Positions 1-11,300 of a stretch of 64,000 bases of DNA are shown here, one piece after another (the first letter of the stretch is position 1; the number at the start of each line of letters is the position of its first letter). Made by a program: the position numbers and the translations under genes. The stretch spans positions 140,244-204,243 of the forward strand of contig JAGCNL010000016.1 of NCBI GenBank assembly GCA_017645945.1. Reading direction: 5' to 3'. Source of the DNA: Salinivirgaceae bacterium. GTDB lineage: Bacteria > Bacteroidota > Bacteroidia > Bacteroidales > SZUA-534. The notes under the pieces were generated by a model that was given only the letters and a program-made list of their open reading frames with translations, made no database searches and was not told the DNA's origin.

Positions 1-776
1 GCCGCGCCATTCAGAACCTTCTGCAAATCGACCCGAACGATCGTGTGATGGCATATATTAATGTGAAGACGCTCACTGATGCTGAATACATTCAGAACCA
101 TTTCATCATGCTCATATCGAAACAGGGCATTGTGAAGAAAACCAATCTGGAAGCTTATTCGCGTCCGCGCCAGAACGGCGTGAACGCCATCAACATCCGC
201 GAGGACGACCAACTGCTGGCAGCCGCGCTCACCGATGGCAAGAACGAGATTATTCTTGGTGTGAAGAGTGGCAAGGCAGTTCGCTTCAACGAGCAGGATG
301 TCCGTCCGATGGGCCGCACAGCTACAGGCGTCAAGGGCGTTACGCTCGAAAACGGCGACGAGGTGGTTGGTGTTGTGAATGTTGGCGAGGAGAAGCAAGA
401 CATTCTGGTTGTTTCAGAAAACGGCTTCGGCAAACGTTCCGACCTTGACGACTACCGCATCACCAAACGTGGCGCCAAGGGTGTTAAGACGCTCAATATC
501 ACCGACAAGACTGGCGACATGGTAGCCATCATGGGTGTGGTTGACGATGAGGACCTGATGATTATCACCAAGAACGGACTCACCATCCGCCAGACGGTGG
601 CTGAACTGCGCGTGATGGGCCGCGCCACACAAGGCGTGAAACTCATCAAGCTGCGCGCCAACGACGCTATTGCAGCCGTTGAGGTTGTTCCTCACCAGGA
701 TGAGGAGGAGGTCGCACCAGAGGGTGAGGCTGGCAGTCAAGTAGAGTCTCAGACTGACGGTCAAGCCGACGAATAA
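1..776 (+). CDS. gyrA: DNA gyrase subunit A, C-terminal part (5' truncated by window)
   Basis: This is the last 257 residues of GyrA; the first complete codon is at position 3 and the start lies outside the window. The piece is the C-terminal beta-pinwheel that wraps DNA so gyrase can introduce negative supercoils. The repeated blade motif is visible as GRTATGVKGV, RGAKGVKTL and GRATQGVKL, and the lead-in SRPRQNG/INIREDD is typical of GyrA. The protein ends in an acidic, low-complexity tail rich in Glu, Asp and Gln, common in Bacteroidota GyrA. ParC is the alternative, but the regular GVK blades favour GyrA. A rho-independent terminator follows at once, so this is the end of a transcription unit. 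Confidence 0.93.
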   Translation, partial: RAIQNLLQIDPNDRVMAYINVKTLTDAEYIQNHFIMLISKQGIVKKTNLEAYSRPRQNGVNAINIREDDQLLAAALTDGKNEIILGVKSGKAVRFNEQDVRPMGRTATGVKGVTLENGDEVVGVVNVGEEKQDILVVSENGFGKRSDLDDYRITKRGAKGVKTLNITDKTGDMVAIMGVVDDEDLMIITKNGLTIRQTVAELRVMGRATQGVKLIKLRANDAIAAVEVVPHQDEEEVAPEGEAGSQVESQTDGQADE

Positions 777-801
777 CATCGCGAAAAGCATATAAAAAGA
801 G

Positions 802-831
802 AACGGGTAGGGCAACTTACCCGTTTTTTTA
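802..831 (+). terminator. Rho-independent terminator after gyrA
   Basis: Perfect 7-bp stem (ACGGGTA at 803-809 with TACCCGT at 818-824) followed by a run of seven or more T. It lies 26 bases after the gyrA stop. Confidence 0.85.
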
Positions 832-885
832 TGGATAATATTGGATTTTTGGCAAATAATATGTTCCATCTATCAAAGTAAGGAC

Positions 886-893
886 TATATTTG
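886..893 (+). promoter_or_regulatory. Bacteroidota -7 promoter element (TATATTTG)
   Basis: Exact match to the TAnnTTTG -7 consensus, 29 bases before the ATG at 922. No convincing -33 TTTG stands at the usual 19-20 base spacing. Confidence 0.6.
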
Positions 894-921
894 TAGCATT
901 GAACTAACAAAAACATATAAT

Positions 922-2097
922 ATGAAACGTTTTGGATTAATGATTACAATGGTTGCCTTCAGTGCTTCTGCAATGGCACAGGGAGCCAAAGTTACAAGTG
1001 CTTCAAGCAATATCAAGTACGGACAGCTGGATAAGGCAAAAGAGGCAATCGAAGAGGCCATTCTTCATGAGAAAACAAAAGACCAGCCGAAAACATGGGT
1101 GGTTCGCGGTGATGTTTACAAAGCTATCGCCGAATCGAAGAATCCTGATATGAAAGCATTGTCGGAGACTCCGACCCGTATCGCACTCGATTCGTACATG
1201 AAAGCCATGTCGCTCGACGCCAAAGGCACTTTCCGCAAGCAAATCAACACTCAGCTTTCGCTGATGTCGTTCACTGTTGCCAACGCAGCTTACGAGTTCA
1301 ACGACAAGAAGGACCTTGCAAATGCGCTGGACTGCTTTGAGCAATCGCTTACAATCGACAGCATCACATCTCCGGGCAAGATTGACTCTACAAGTGTTTA
1401 CAATGCAGGTTTCCTTGCTGATCAGATGAAGAACTACGACAAGGCTCGCAAATACTACAACCGTTGCATCGAAATCCCTTATGGTGGTTCACAAGTATTT
1501 GGTCTGTTGGCTCTTACCTATAAGAATCAAGGCGATACAGCAACTTATATGGCAACTCTTGAGCGTGGTATGAAAGCTTACCCCGATGATTGCACTCCGT
1601 TGATTGTTGAACTCATCAACCACTACATGCAGAACAAACAGTCGGATTTGGCTCTTGAGTATTTGGATCAAGCCATCAAGAAAGAACCGAACAACGTATC
1701 GTTCTACTTTGCTCAAGGTGCTTTACTTGACCAGATTGGCAAGCAGGACGAGGCAAAAGCTTCATACGAGAAGGCTCTTGAAATCAACCCTGACCACTTC
1801 GACTCTTGGCTGAATCTTGGCGTTCAAGTTTATAACAAGTCAATTGAGATGGTTAAGGCTGCCAACGACATTCCAGCCAACAAACAGAAAGAGTATGATG
1901 CTGCCATTGATGCCGCTTTGGAGCAGATGAACAAGGCCATTCCTTATTTTGAGAAATGCCACAGCATCACCCCGACAGATACTTACACAATGCAGGCTCT
2001 GAAAGAGTGCTACTACAAACTGCGTGTTAAGCATCCTGACTACAACGAGAAATATGAAACCATCAAGGCTCAGCTCGACGCAGCTCAGCAGAAATAA
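922..2097 (+). CDS. Secreted TPR-repeat protein
   Basis: 391 residues. The start at 922 is chosen because it gives a clean signal peptide (MKRFGLMITMVAFSASAMAQ) directly behind a TAnnTTTG promoter; an in-frame ATG at 841 would precede that promoter. The mature protein is almost entirely helical TPR units, best seen around residues 170-330 (for example PNNVSFYFAQGALLDQIGKQ and DHFDSWLNLGVQVYNKS), with a gap in the pattern at the C-terminus. TPR proteins act as scaffolds for protein complexes, here in the periplasm or at the outer membrane. No enzymatic domain is visible and the partner cannot be named. It is flanked by terminators and appears monocistronic. Confidence 0.85.
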   Translation: MKRFGLMITMVAFSASAMAQGAKVTSASSNIKYGQLDKAKEAIEEAILHEKTKDQPKTWVVRGDVYKAIAESKNPDMKALSETPTRIALDSYMKAMSLDAKGTFRKQINTQLSLMSFTVANAAYEFNDKKDLANALDCFEQSLTIDSITSPGKIDSTSVYNAGFLADQMKNYDKARKYYNRCIEIPYGGSQVFGLLALTYKNQGDTATYMATLERGMKAYPDDCTPLIVELINHYMQNKQSDLALEYLDQAIKKEPNNVSFYFAQGALLDQIGKQDEAKASYEKALEINPDHFDSWLNLGVQVYNKSIEMVKAANDIPANKQKEYDAAIDAALEQMNKAIPYFEKCHSITPTDTYTMQALKECYYKLRVKHPDYNEKYETIKAQLDAAQQK

Positions 2098-2120
2098 TCG
2101 ATAGTCAAACCGATAAAAAG

Positions 2121-2155
2121 CGGCCGTTTCCGATTGGAGGCGGCCGTTTTTTTTG
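2121..2155 (+). terminator. Rho-independent terminator after the TPR gene
   Basis: Stem of 11 bp with two G-U wobbles (CGGCCG plus TTTCC on the left, GGAGG plus CGGCCG on the right), GATT loop, then eight T. Confidence 0.85.
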
Positions 2156-2176
2156 TGTGAAATTCATGGTGTTATG

Positions 2177-2207
2177 TTGATAATGAGCGAAATATTTTTT
2201 ATTTTCG
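2177..2207 (+). promoter_or_regulatory. Candidate promoter for the giant surface protein
   Basis: TTG at 2177-2179, 20-base spacer, TATTTTCG at 2200-2207, which is one base off TAnnTTTG. Transcription would start near 2214, leaving a leader of about 90 bases before the ATG at 2302. Confidence 0.4.
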
Positions 2208-2301
2208 CGAGTTGGCCTTTCTTTAAACAAATACCATGAGTTTGGCGGAAGACCATTTTTCGGAACAAACAACTTTGAGTTTTTTAATTAACTATTTGAT
2301 A

Positions 2302-5300
2302 ATGAAATCATTTTTAAAGAAAATGGTTGCGGCCGTTAGTCTGGTTGTGGCAATGGTTGCAAATGTTGAAGCCCAAAACAGTTTTGCCTATCAGGCAGTT
2401 ATCCGCACCGCTAAAGGCGAATTGGTCAGCAACAAGGAGATTGCAATGCAGTTCAGTCTCATCTACGATGGGAAAGTTGTTTATTGCGAGACGCAAAAAC
2501 CGACAACCAACCAGTACGGCAACGTGCAGGTTGAGGTGGGCAAGGGCCAGAAAGTCAGCGGCTCGTTTGCCGATGTGCCATGGAGCACAATGCAGGTTAT
2601 GATGAAGATAGAGGCCGACCCCAATGGCGGCACCAATTATATTGACTTGGGAACCATACAGTTGCAGCCCGCACCGTACGCAATGTACGCGCCAGCAGCC
2701 GGTAAGGTGACTACCATTCAGGCAGGCGACCCCAAATCGGACAGCAACGCTCTGTTTGAGGTCAAGGACAAGGATGGCAACGTAGTGTTCGCCGTTTATC
2801 CTGACGGTGTTCGCGTGTTTGTTGACGATTCTGACAGCACAATTACAAAAGCCATCAGCACGGGCTTTGCAGTTTCTGGCCGCAAGGCAGCCAAAAATGG
2901 CGAGGAGGCCAATATTTTTGCGGTGAACGCACAGGGAACGCAAGTTTTTGTTAACGAGGAAGATACTGCAGGTGGCAAGGCGATGCAGACAGGCTTTGCC
3001 GTTTCAGGCCGTAAGGCTGCAAAAGACGGCTCCGACTTGTTTACAGTCGGCTCAACCGGCACGCAGGTTTACATTGATGAGGATGCTACCAAAGCAGTCC
3101 GCACAGGCTTTGCCGTTTCGGGCCGCAGAGGTGGAGCTAAGGATACGGACAAATATCTGGAAATCAATACTGACGGCACTCACGTCTATATCGACAACGA
3201 AGACGATTCAACCAAGGCTGTCCGCACGGGATTTGCCGTATCAGGCCGCAGAGGCGGAGCTAAGGATGCTGCAAAATACATGGAAATCAATGCCGACGGC
3301 ACCAAAGTGTATGTTGGCGCAGATGGGAAAGCCATGCCAACAGGCTTTGCCGTTTCAGGCCGCAGAGGTGGAGCCAAAGGCAAGGAAATCAAATTGTTTG
3401 AGGTGAACAACTTCGGCACACAAATCTATATCGATGCAGAAAACGATAAGGCTATTAAGACAGGTTTTGCAGTGTCGGGGCGCAGAGGAGCAGCCAAAGA
3501 CGGCAATTCTGACAGCAATCAGGATAAATATATGGTGATTGACGCTGACGGCACAGTCATATATGTTGATTATGAGGCGGCTAAAGCCATGCAGACTGGC
3601 TTCGCAGTTAGCGGTCGCAAGGCTGCAAAAGACGGCACTCCGAACACCATCTTGAAAGTTGACAACGCAGAGGGCACCCACATATATATTGAGGATGTCG
3701 ACGGCAAGGTAATGCCAACGGGCTTCGCGGTAAGCGGACGGAAAGCCGCCAAGGACGGTGAGTCCGACCTGATGCGAATCACCGGCGACAAAACAACGAT
3801 TACAGCCAAAAATCTGGGTATGCAGGACAAGGAGTCGGATAAGAGTATGATGTCCATTACCTCCGACAGCACAAAAATTTTCACCGATGACCTTCAGCTG
3901 CTCAATCACAACGACTCCACTCTGCTGACCACAAACAACGGCAACGTGGAAGTTATGAACGACCTTGTGGTTTTGGGTGATGTGGCGCAAACGGTTGACG
4001 CTGACACAGTTGAGGATGTTCTGCCTATCTATATGGCTGTTGTGGAGAGGATTGATACCATTGTGTGCGCCGACACAGCTCCAGGATTGCAGGCTGCCAA
4101 AGGCTACGCACTGCTGAAGATTTACGGCAACGGACTCTTTGCACAGAATCAAAATATTGATGCAGAAGGAAATAACGTGATTCTGTTCGATGCCAACGGC
4201 AATCCCATCCAGCAACACCAAGCAGCAGCTGCAGCAGTGATTTTGGCAAAAGCATCGACAGCCGATGCCAAACTGATTGTATGGCCGCTCAAGCAAGTCA
4301 ACAACCTGAAAATCTGCTTCGGACTGATGGCGGCAGGCGATACTGCAAACCGCTATGTGAATGTTGAGGCATATGTCAACGCGAGCGCTCCTGTTGAGTG
4401 CCTTGTTGATGTGAAAGCAGAGGTTGACAGCCTTGGAACAGTGGTTGTAAACGGTCCGAAAGTTTACGGAGAGAAAGTTGATCTTGTGCCGCAACCCGTT
4501 GAGGGTTACCACTTTACGAAATGGACCGACGGCCGTCAGGCTAATCCGCGCACGGCGCTGATTCTGCACGACACCGCCTTTGCATCGGCAATTTTCAAAA
4601 TCAACACCTATAATATAATAGCGAAAGCGAAAAACGGCAAGGTTGAAATCAGCGGCCCATGGAACGCCGACACCACCTTCAACCATGGCTCAAAAATTAC
4701 TTTGAAGGCCATACCATTTGAAAATCATCACTTTATGGGTTGGAGTGATGGCGACACCGCCAAACTGCGCCAATTCACCATAAAGAGCGACACCACGTTC
4801 GAGGCTGTGTTTGCTATCGACTCGTTCAACATTAAGCTGCAAGCCAAAAACGGCACGGTGGCAGGAGAGGGCGTGTACCCGTACGGCACCGAAATAGAGA
4901 TTTCCGCCACAGCCGACACCGCTGCCGGTTATCACTTTGTGAACTGGAGCGACAACATCGACGACAATCCGCGCAAGCTGATTGTAACTGAAAATCTGGA
5001 ACTTACGGCCAACTTCGCCATCAATACCTACGCATTGACGTATAAGGTTGACGGTGAGATATTTGGCGATGTTGAAACTGTTGAATACGGCGCACCGCTC
5101 ACCTTGCGTGATAGTTTGGTAAAAGAAGGCTACACCTTCAGCGGCTGGAGTGCGATTCCCGAAACAATGCCAAAGAATAACGTGACCGTCACAGGCTCGT
5201 GGAGTATCAACCAATACACAATCACCTTTAAATCAGACACAAACGTTGTTTATACGACTGTCAAACAGGATTATAACACAACCTTTGATATGCCGAAAGA

Positions 5301-8300
5301 AGAACCTGTCAAGACTGGCTACACTTTCAAAGGCTGGAGCGACACTTTGACCACCATTCCGGCAAAGGACACTACCATTACGGCTAAGTGGGAGATTAAC
5401 AAGTACAAGGTGACATTCGACACCGACGGCGGGACAGAAATTGCGGCCATTGAGCAGGATTACAACACAGCCTTCGATATGCTGAAAAATGAACCTACCA
5501 AGGCAGGTTATAGCTTCAAAGGCTGGAGCGACACTTTGACCACCATCCCAGCAATGGACATAACTATTACGGCAAAGTGGGAGATTGAAAAATACAAAAT
5601 CGAATTCGATTACAACGGCGGCGCACTTGCCGAAGGTGTTACCAATCAGGCTGAATATACAATTGAAAGCAAGGATATTACGCTTGCCGAGCCATCGCGC
5701 ATAGGCTACGAATTTGAAGGTTGGGAGGGAACAGGCTTAACAGGGCCAACCAAGAATGTTATAATCACCAAAGGCTCGACAGGAAACCGCTCGTACACAG
5801 CAAAGTGGAAGATTGAAAACTACGATATTAGCTACATTCTTGACAATAATGCATCTTGGGCCAGCGGTTGCAATCCGACTGTCAGCTACAACTATGAAAC
5901 CGAAACAGTTACTCTGCCAACGAGCCAAAACATCGCCTGCGCAAGCCACACATTCGTAGGTTGGGTTGATGCCGCAGGAAACGCCATTACTGGTTGGAAT
6001 GCTCACACTAGAGTAGGCTCGCTGGAACTTACTGCACAGTGGACTGTCAACCAATATAGCGTAACCTTCAACGCGAACAACGCCTCGGCAGCAGGCTCAA
6101 TGAATGCCGAATCGTTCACTCATGGTGAGCAACAAGCGCTGACAGCAAACGGTTTCACTCTCGAAGGATACACATTCAAAGGGTGGTCGGAAGATGCAAC
6201 CAGCACAGATGCCACATACACCGATGCTGCTTCAATTACTGTGGATAAACCTATGGTGCTTTATGCTGTTTGGGAAGTCAACCATCACAATCTCACTTGG
6301 GATGCCAACGGCGGCAACGCTTTGAGCGGCGACTACACCAATGGCCCAGAGGTTGACTACGGTACTCAAATTACCCCGCCCGATGCTCCCACACGTGCAG
6401 GCTACGCCTTTGCAGGTTGGGCAACAACAGCTAATGCCACCACAGCAGAAACCGTGGCCACAACAATGCCAGACAACGATCTGACTTACTACGCTGTCTG
6501 GTTCAATGCACAGCTCTCGAGCTCAACCACAACATTCTGGAGAGGTTCAACTCTCAGCGTTGACGCTGCGTTTAAGACCAACAATGGTGGTGCTTACTCG
6601 CCTGATTCAGAGCAGCTCGGTTGGAATCTCTCGCTTAAATCCATTAATGGCACCGCCACTTTGGCAGAATCCACTTCTGCAAACCTCACTATTCCGAATG
6701 GTATGAATTTTACTGACGGACAGCAATCTATCCTCCATGCGGCGCTCAACTATAATGGAACTCAAATTGCCGAGGCCGATTTCGTGCTTACAGCCGACCA
6801 TCTGATACAAGGTATGGTTGCTGTAAAAGGCGCGACAATAAGCGGAGCAATTGACGATGTAGAATCGGTGGTGTTCGTCGCTGGACGCGATGTTACTATA
6901 CCTAACCTATATGTGTGTGATCATGAGGTTACGCAGGCTGAATATCAAGCTGTTATGGGTATAAACCCGAGCCATTTCAAAGACAACCCCGCCGATGGCG
7001 AAGTGCAAGAGAATCGACCTGTAGAGATGGTGAAGTGGCAGGATGCACTTGCATACTGCAATACGAAGAGTATTATAGATCATCTGACACCTTGCTATTC
7101 TGTAAATGGAGACACTAGTGCTAACGCATTACTTTCTGCTGATAATTTAACTATTGTATGTGATTTCAATGCTAACGGCTATCGCTTGCCGACCGAAGCT
7201 GAGTGGGAATATATCGCGCGAGGTGGCAATGGTCTGGCAGGTACGCAGACAACGTACAGTGGAAGCAATACGATCGGAGATGTTGCGTGGTACGAGGGTA
7301 ACAGCGATAATAAGACCCATGAGGTTAAGAAAAAGGCTCCAAATTCGCTTGGTATATATGATATGACAGGTAATGTGGCAGAGTGGTGCTGGGATTTGTG
7401 GCACCCAGAATCATATTCTTATGGAGTCCGTGTCCTCCGAGGTGGAGAATGGGGATATAGTTATAATAATGATCCAATCTACGTTTATTATACAGTTAGT
7501 ACGGTTGCACATAGTGATGGCGGTGCACCTGGTTATGTGGGCAGTAATGACGGCTTCCGCATTGTCCGTACAGTAAATGACGGGCCCACAACCTGCATCT
7601 TTGTTGGTGAGAACGGCGACGACACCAACACAGGATCGTCAGTTAACTCTCCGTTGGCAACAATCTCGGCAGCGGCTTCAAAAATGAACGATGTCAATAA
7701 TACCAACTACACCATCTATGTAAACGGCACACTCACTGGCTCTCAGACGCTTAGCGAGGAATTCAACGGCAAGGCAAAGAGCATCACACTTGGTGGTTTG
7801 AACACCACAGATAAGCTTGATGGCAACAACTCGGGCACGGTGCTTACCATCAACACAACGGTTCCAGTAACGGTTAAGAACCTGACAATCACTGGTGGAA
7901 ATGCAACGAATGGCGGAGGTATCTATTGCTCCGCTGGCAGTGATGTCACATTGGACAACGGAGCCAAAGTGGCAGGAAACATTGCCCAAGAAAAAGGAGG
8001 TGGTGTGTATGTTGATGGAAAGGTTATTTCAAATGATACTATAAGAGGTAAACTCACAATTAACAAATTGGCCGACATTTCGGACAATAATGTTGTTGTA
8101 GTACATTCTTCAGGAGATGATGGTGGTGCAGGTGTGTATGTGAACTATGGAATGATGTTGTTGAACGGAGGCGAAATTTCAAATAACTATCATGGCAATG
8201 ATAGCGGTAATAGTTTTAACGCTACAACTGTTAATGGCCGTGGTGGTATCCGTTTGCAATGTGCAATATTTACAATGAGAGATGGAAAAATCTCAGGGAA

Positions 8301-11300
8301 CAAATCCGGACACATGGGGGGGAACATTTTCTCTGTTGCATCTCGCATCGATATATGTGGCGGTGAAATATCGGATGGCGTCATAGGATACAATAACTCA
8401 TCGTATGATGCCGTAGGCAGTGCATTGTTGCTTGATATCAAAACGGTTTTGAATATGAGCGGAGGAAAAATCATCGGTAACAAAACGTGGGCTGGGCAAA
8501 ATAAAATTGGCAGAGGCGCAGTTGTAGTTTGCGATAGTAGCATATTCAATATGTCGGGCGGTACAATAAGCGGCAACACAATTGAATCGGGTGGAAATAG
8601 ATATGGTAGCGCAGTTTGCGTGATTGATAATGGAGTATTTAATATCAGCGATTCCGCCAATATTGCTTCCAACAATGATGTTCATCTGAACTCTGATAGA
8701 ATTATCAACATTACTGCCCCGCTCGATAGCGCATTGGTGGCAACCATCACACCGCTGACATACGCCACCAACCAGTCTGTTCTTAGCGGTGACGCGGCTC
8801 TTGTTGCCTCACAGCGCACCAAGTTTGCAATTACTCCGCAAATCAATGGAACCGAAACAATCCGTTGGAGCATCTCGCCCGACGGCAAGCTGCTCAAGGC
8901 CGATTTTGTGCCTGTTCAGGGTACTTATTACGACGGCTCGCAGCGAGTTGACACCTCTCACATCTTCATCGAAGGACGCCGGTTGGCCATCCAGGACCTC
9001 TACGCTTGCGACCACGAGGTTACTCAGGCTGAGTATGAGGCTGTGATGGGCCAGGGCTCGAACCCAAGCCACTTTACAACCGACCCCGCAACAGACGAAG
9101 TGCAGAGTCGCCGCCCGGTTGATAATGTGAACTGGTACACTGCAATTGCCTACTGCAACAAACTCAGCATGGCCGAGAATCTAACGCCGTGCTACACCAT
9201 AAAAGGCAGCACCACCCCCGCAAACTGGGGCTCAGTGCCAACAGAGAACGACCCAGATTGGAATGCCGCCGAGTGCGACTTCAACGCAAACGGCTACCGT
9301 CTGCCCACCGAGGCTGAGTGGGAGTATCTGGCCCGCAACGGAAACCTAACCGGCACACAAACGGCATACAGCGGCAGCACCTCGCTCGATGTTGTGGGCT
9401 GGTACAGCGAGAACAGCAATTCTATAACCCACGAGGTGAAGCAGAAGGAACCAAACACACTCGGTCTGTACGATATGAGCGGCAACATTTGGGAGTGGGT
9501 TTGGGACTGGTATTCAACCTCGGTTGACAACAACACCGCAGCCACCGGCGTATTGTCGGGTTCGAAACGCGCCGGACGTGGCGGTTGTTGGAGTTTGAAT
9601 TCTAATTTCAGCCAGGTTGCTTTCCTGCACGGCAACGTCCCCGAATACATTAATCAGGATATTGGCTTCCGCGTAGTGCGCACGGCATCGAACACCGATA
9701 CCTGCATCATAACCTTCAACACCAACGGCGGCTCGGCCATTGCGCCTATGACGGTTTGGAACGGCTACCGGCTGGATGTTAAGCCAGTAAAGGACGCGCT
9801 CAACTTCGGCGGCTGGTACACCGACAGCGAGCTTACAAAACCGTTCGAGGGAGGTTCTTTTGTTACATCCGACACAACACTCTACGCCAAATGGCTGAGC
9901 GATTTCATTGAGGTGCCGGGAACTTATTTCGACGGCACGGAAACTGTTGCCACATCTGTAGTCTTTACCGCTGGCAGCGAGTTCCCAATTCAGAATATGC
10001 TTGTTTGCGACCATGAGGTTACGCAGCGCGAATGGGAAACTGTTATGGGCATATCGCAGGCGGAAATGGATGAAATGGATAAAAAGGACGACGAAGCAGA
10101 TAATGGAGTTCATGGCATCGGCGATAACAATCCAGCATATCGTGTCACATGGTACGCAGCCATTGCCTACTGCAACAAACGCAGCTTGGACGAAGACCTC
10201 AATCCTGTTTATACGGTTGATGGGATGTCCAATGAAAATTGGGGAGACCTTAATTATAATGATATACCACGGAATAACGACGATGACGTTTGGAAAGCCG
10301 TAACCTGCGATTTCACCAAGAACGGCTACCGTCTGCCCACCGAGGCCGAGTGGGAGTATCTGGCTCGTGGCGGTAATCTTTCCAATAACGAACAAACTAG
10401 TTACAGCGGCAGCGATGAAATAGGAGATGTTGCTTGGTATAAGGGTAATAGCGGTGATAATGGTGGTGATACAAATGGCAAAACGCACGAAGTTAAGACA
10501 AAGGCTCCTAATAATCTTGTTCTTTACGACATGAGCGGTAACGTATGGGAGTGGTGTTGGGATTCAGATTTGCAAAGTTCAACACATGAACGCCACACTC
10601 GCGGTGGTTCCTGGGACTGTTGGGGAGACCATCAAAGCACTGTACATAAATGGTGTAATGTCAATACAAGAGCCACCGATGAACCGTATGAACTTAAACA
10701 CGACTTGGGTCTCCGCGTAGTTCGCACGGTGGTTTCAAACGAAACATGCCAAGTAACCATCAACAATGGTACAAACCCTGAAAGGTACTATGTTTTGAAG
10801 GGTTACTATATAACCGTCCCCGCTATTCCAACACGTGCCGGCTACATCTTTGAGGGTTGGTACAGCGATGAGGAATGCGAAACACCTTACAACTTTAAAG
10901 CGGCTGTAACTGGTGACGTGACGCTCTATGCGAAGTGGAAGAAAATCTACGCCAAAGTGGGCGGCACGTTCTATTCCGATTTGCAATCGACCATTTCAGC
11001 CATCAGTCAGGTTTCTGAAGATGTTACGATAGAACTCTACGATGCGGTAAAAGCTGACGAATTAGGCAAGGCAGATGAGCCGAATACCATCATCTATGCA
11101 GTCAAACACATACAAAGCCAAATTGGAGTAACTCTTGTGGTGCCTGAGGGAGCGAATATTGCGCTTGACAGCGATTGCTCAAATATGTTCAGCGAATGCA
11201 GTAACCTTGTATCGGCCGATTTGCGAGGGTTCAACACAAGCGGAGTCACCAATATGAGCTATATGTTCTACAGATGCTCGGCACTCACCATGCTCGATGT

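Noticed and set aside
2860..3830. Regular repeat array that could be taken for CRISPR
   Set aside because: It is in a coding frame, the repeats are protein-level (TGFAVSGR) with varied codons, unit lengths differ, and no cas gene is present.
3355..4686. 443-codon open frame on the minus strand
   Set aside because: It lies wholly antisense to the giant surface protein, has Cys- and His-rich nonsense composition, no start context or homology signs, and arises from codon bias on the other strand.
9514..10488. 324-codon minus-strand frame in the giant gene
   Set aside because: Antisense shadow over FGE domains 2 and 3, with no recognisable motif.
6900..10730. Active formylglycine-generating enzyme
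   Set aside because: Three tandem FGE-fold domains in a surface protein lack a consistent catalytic Cys pair, and no sulfatase gene is nearby; binding modules are more likely.
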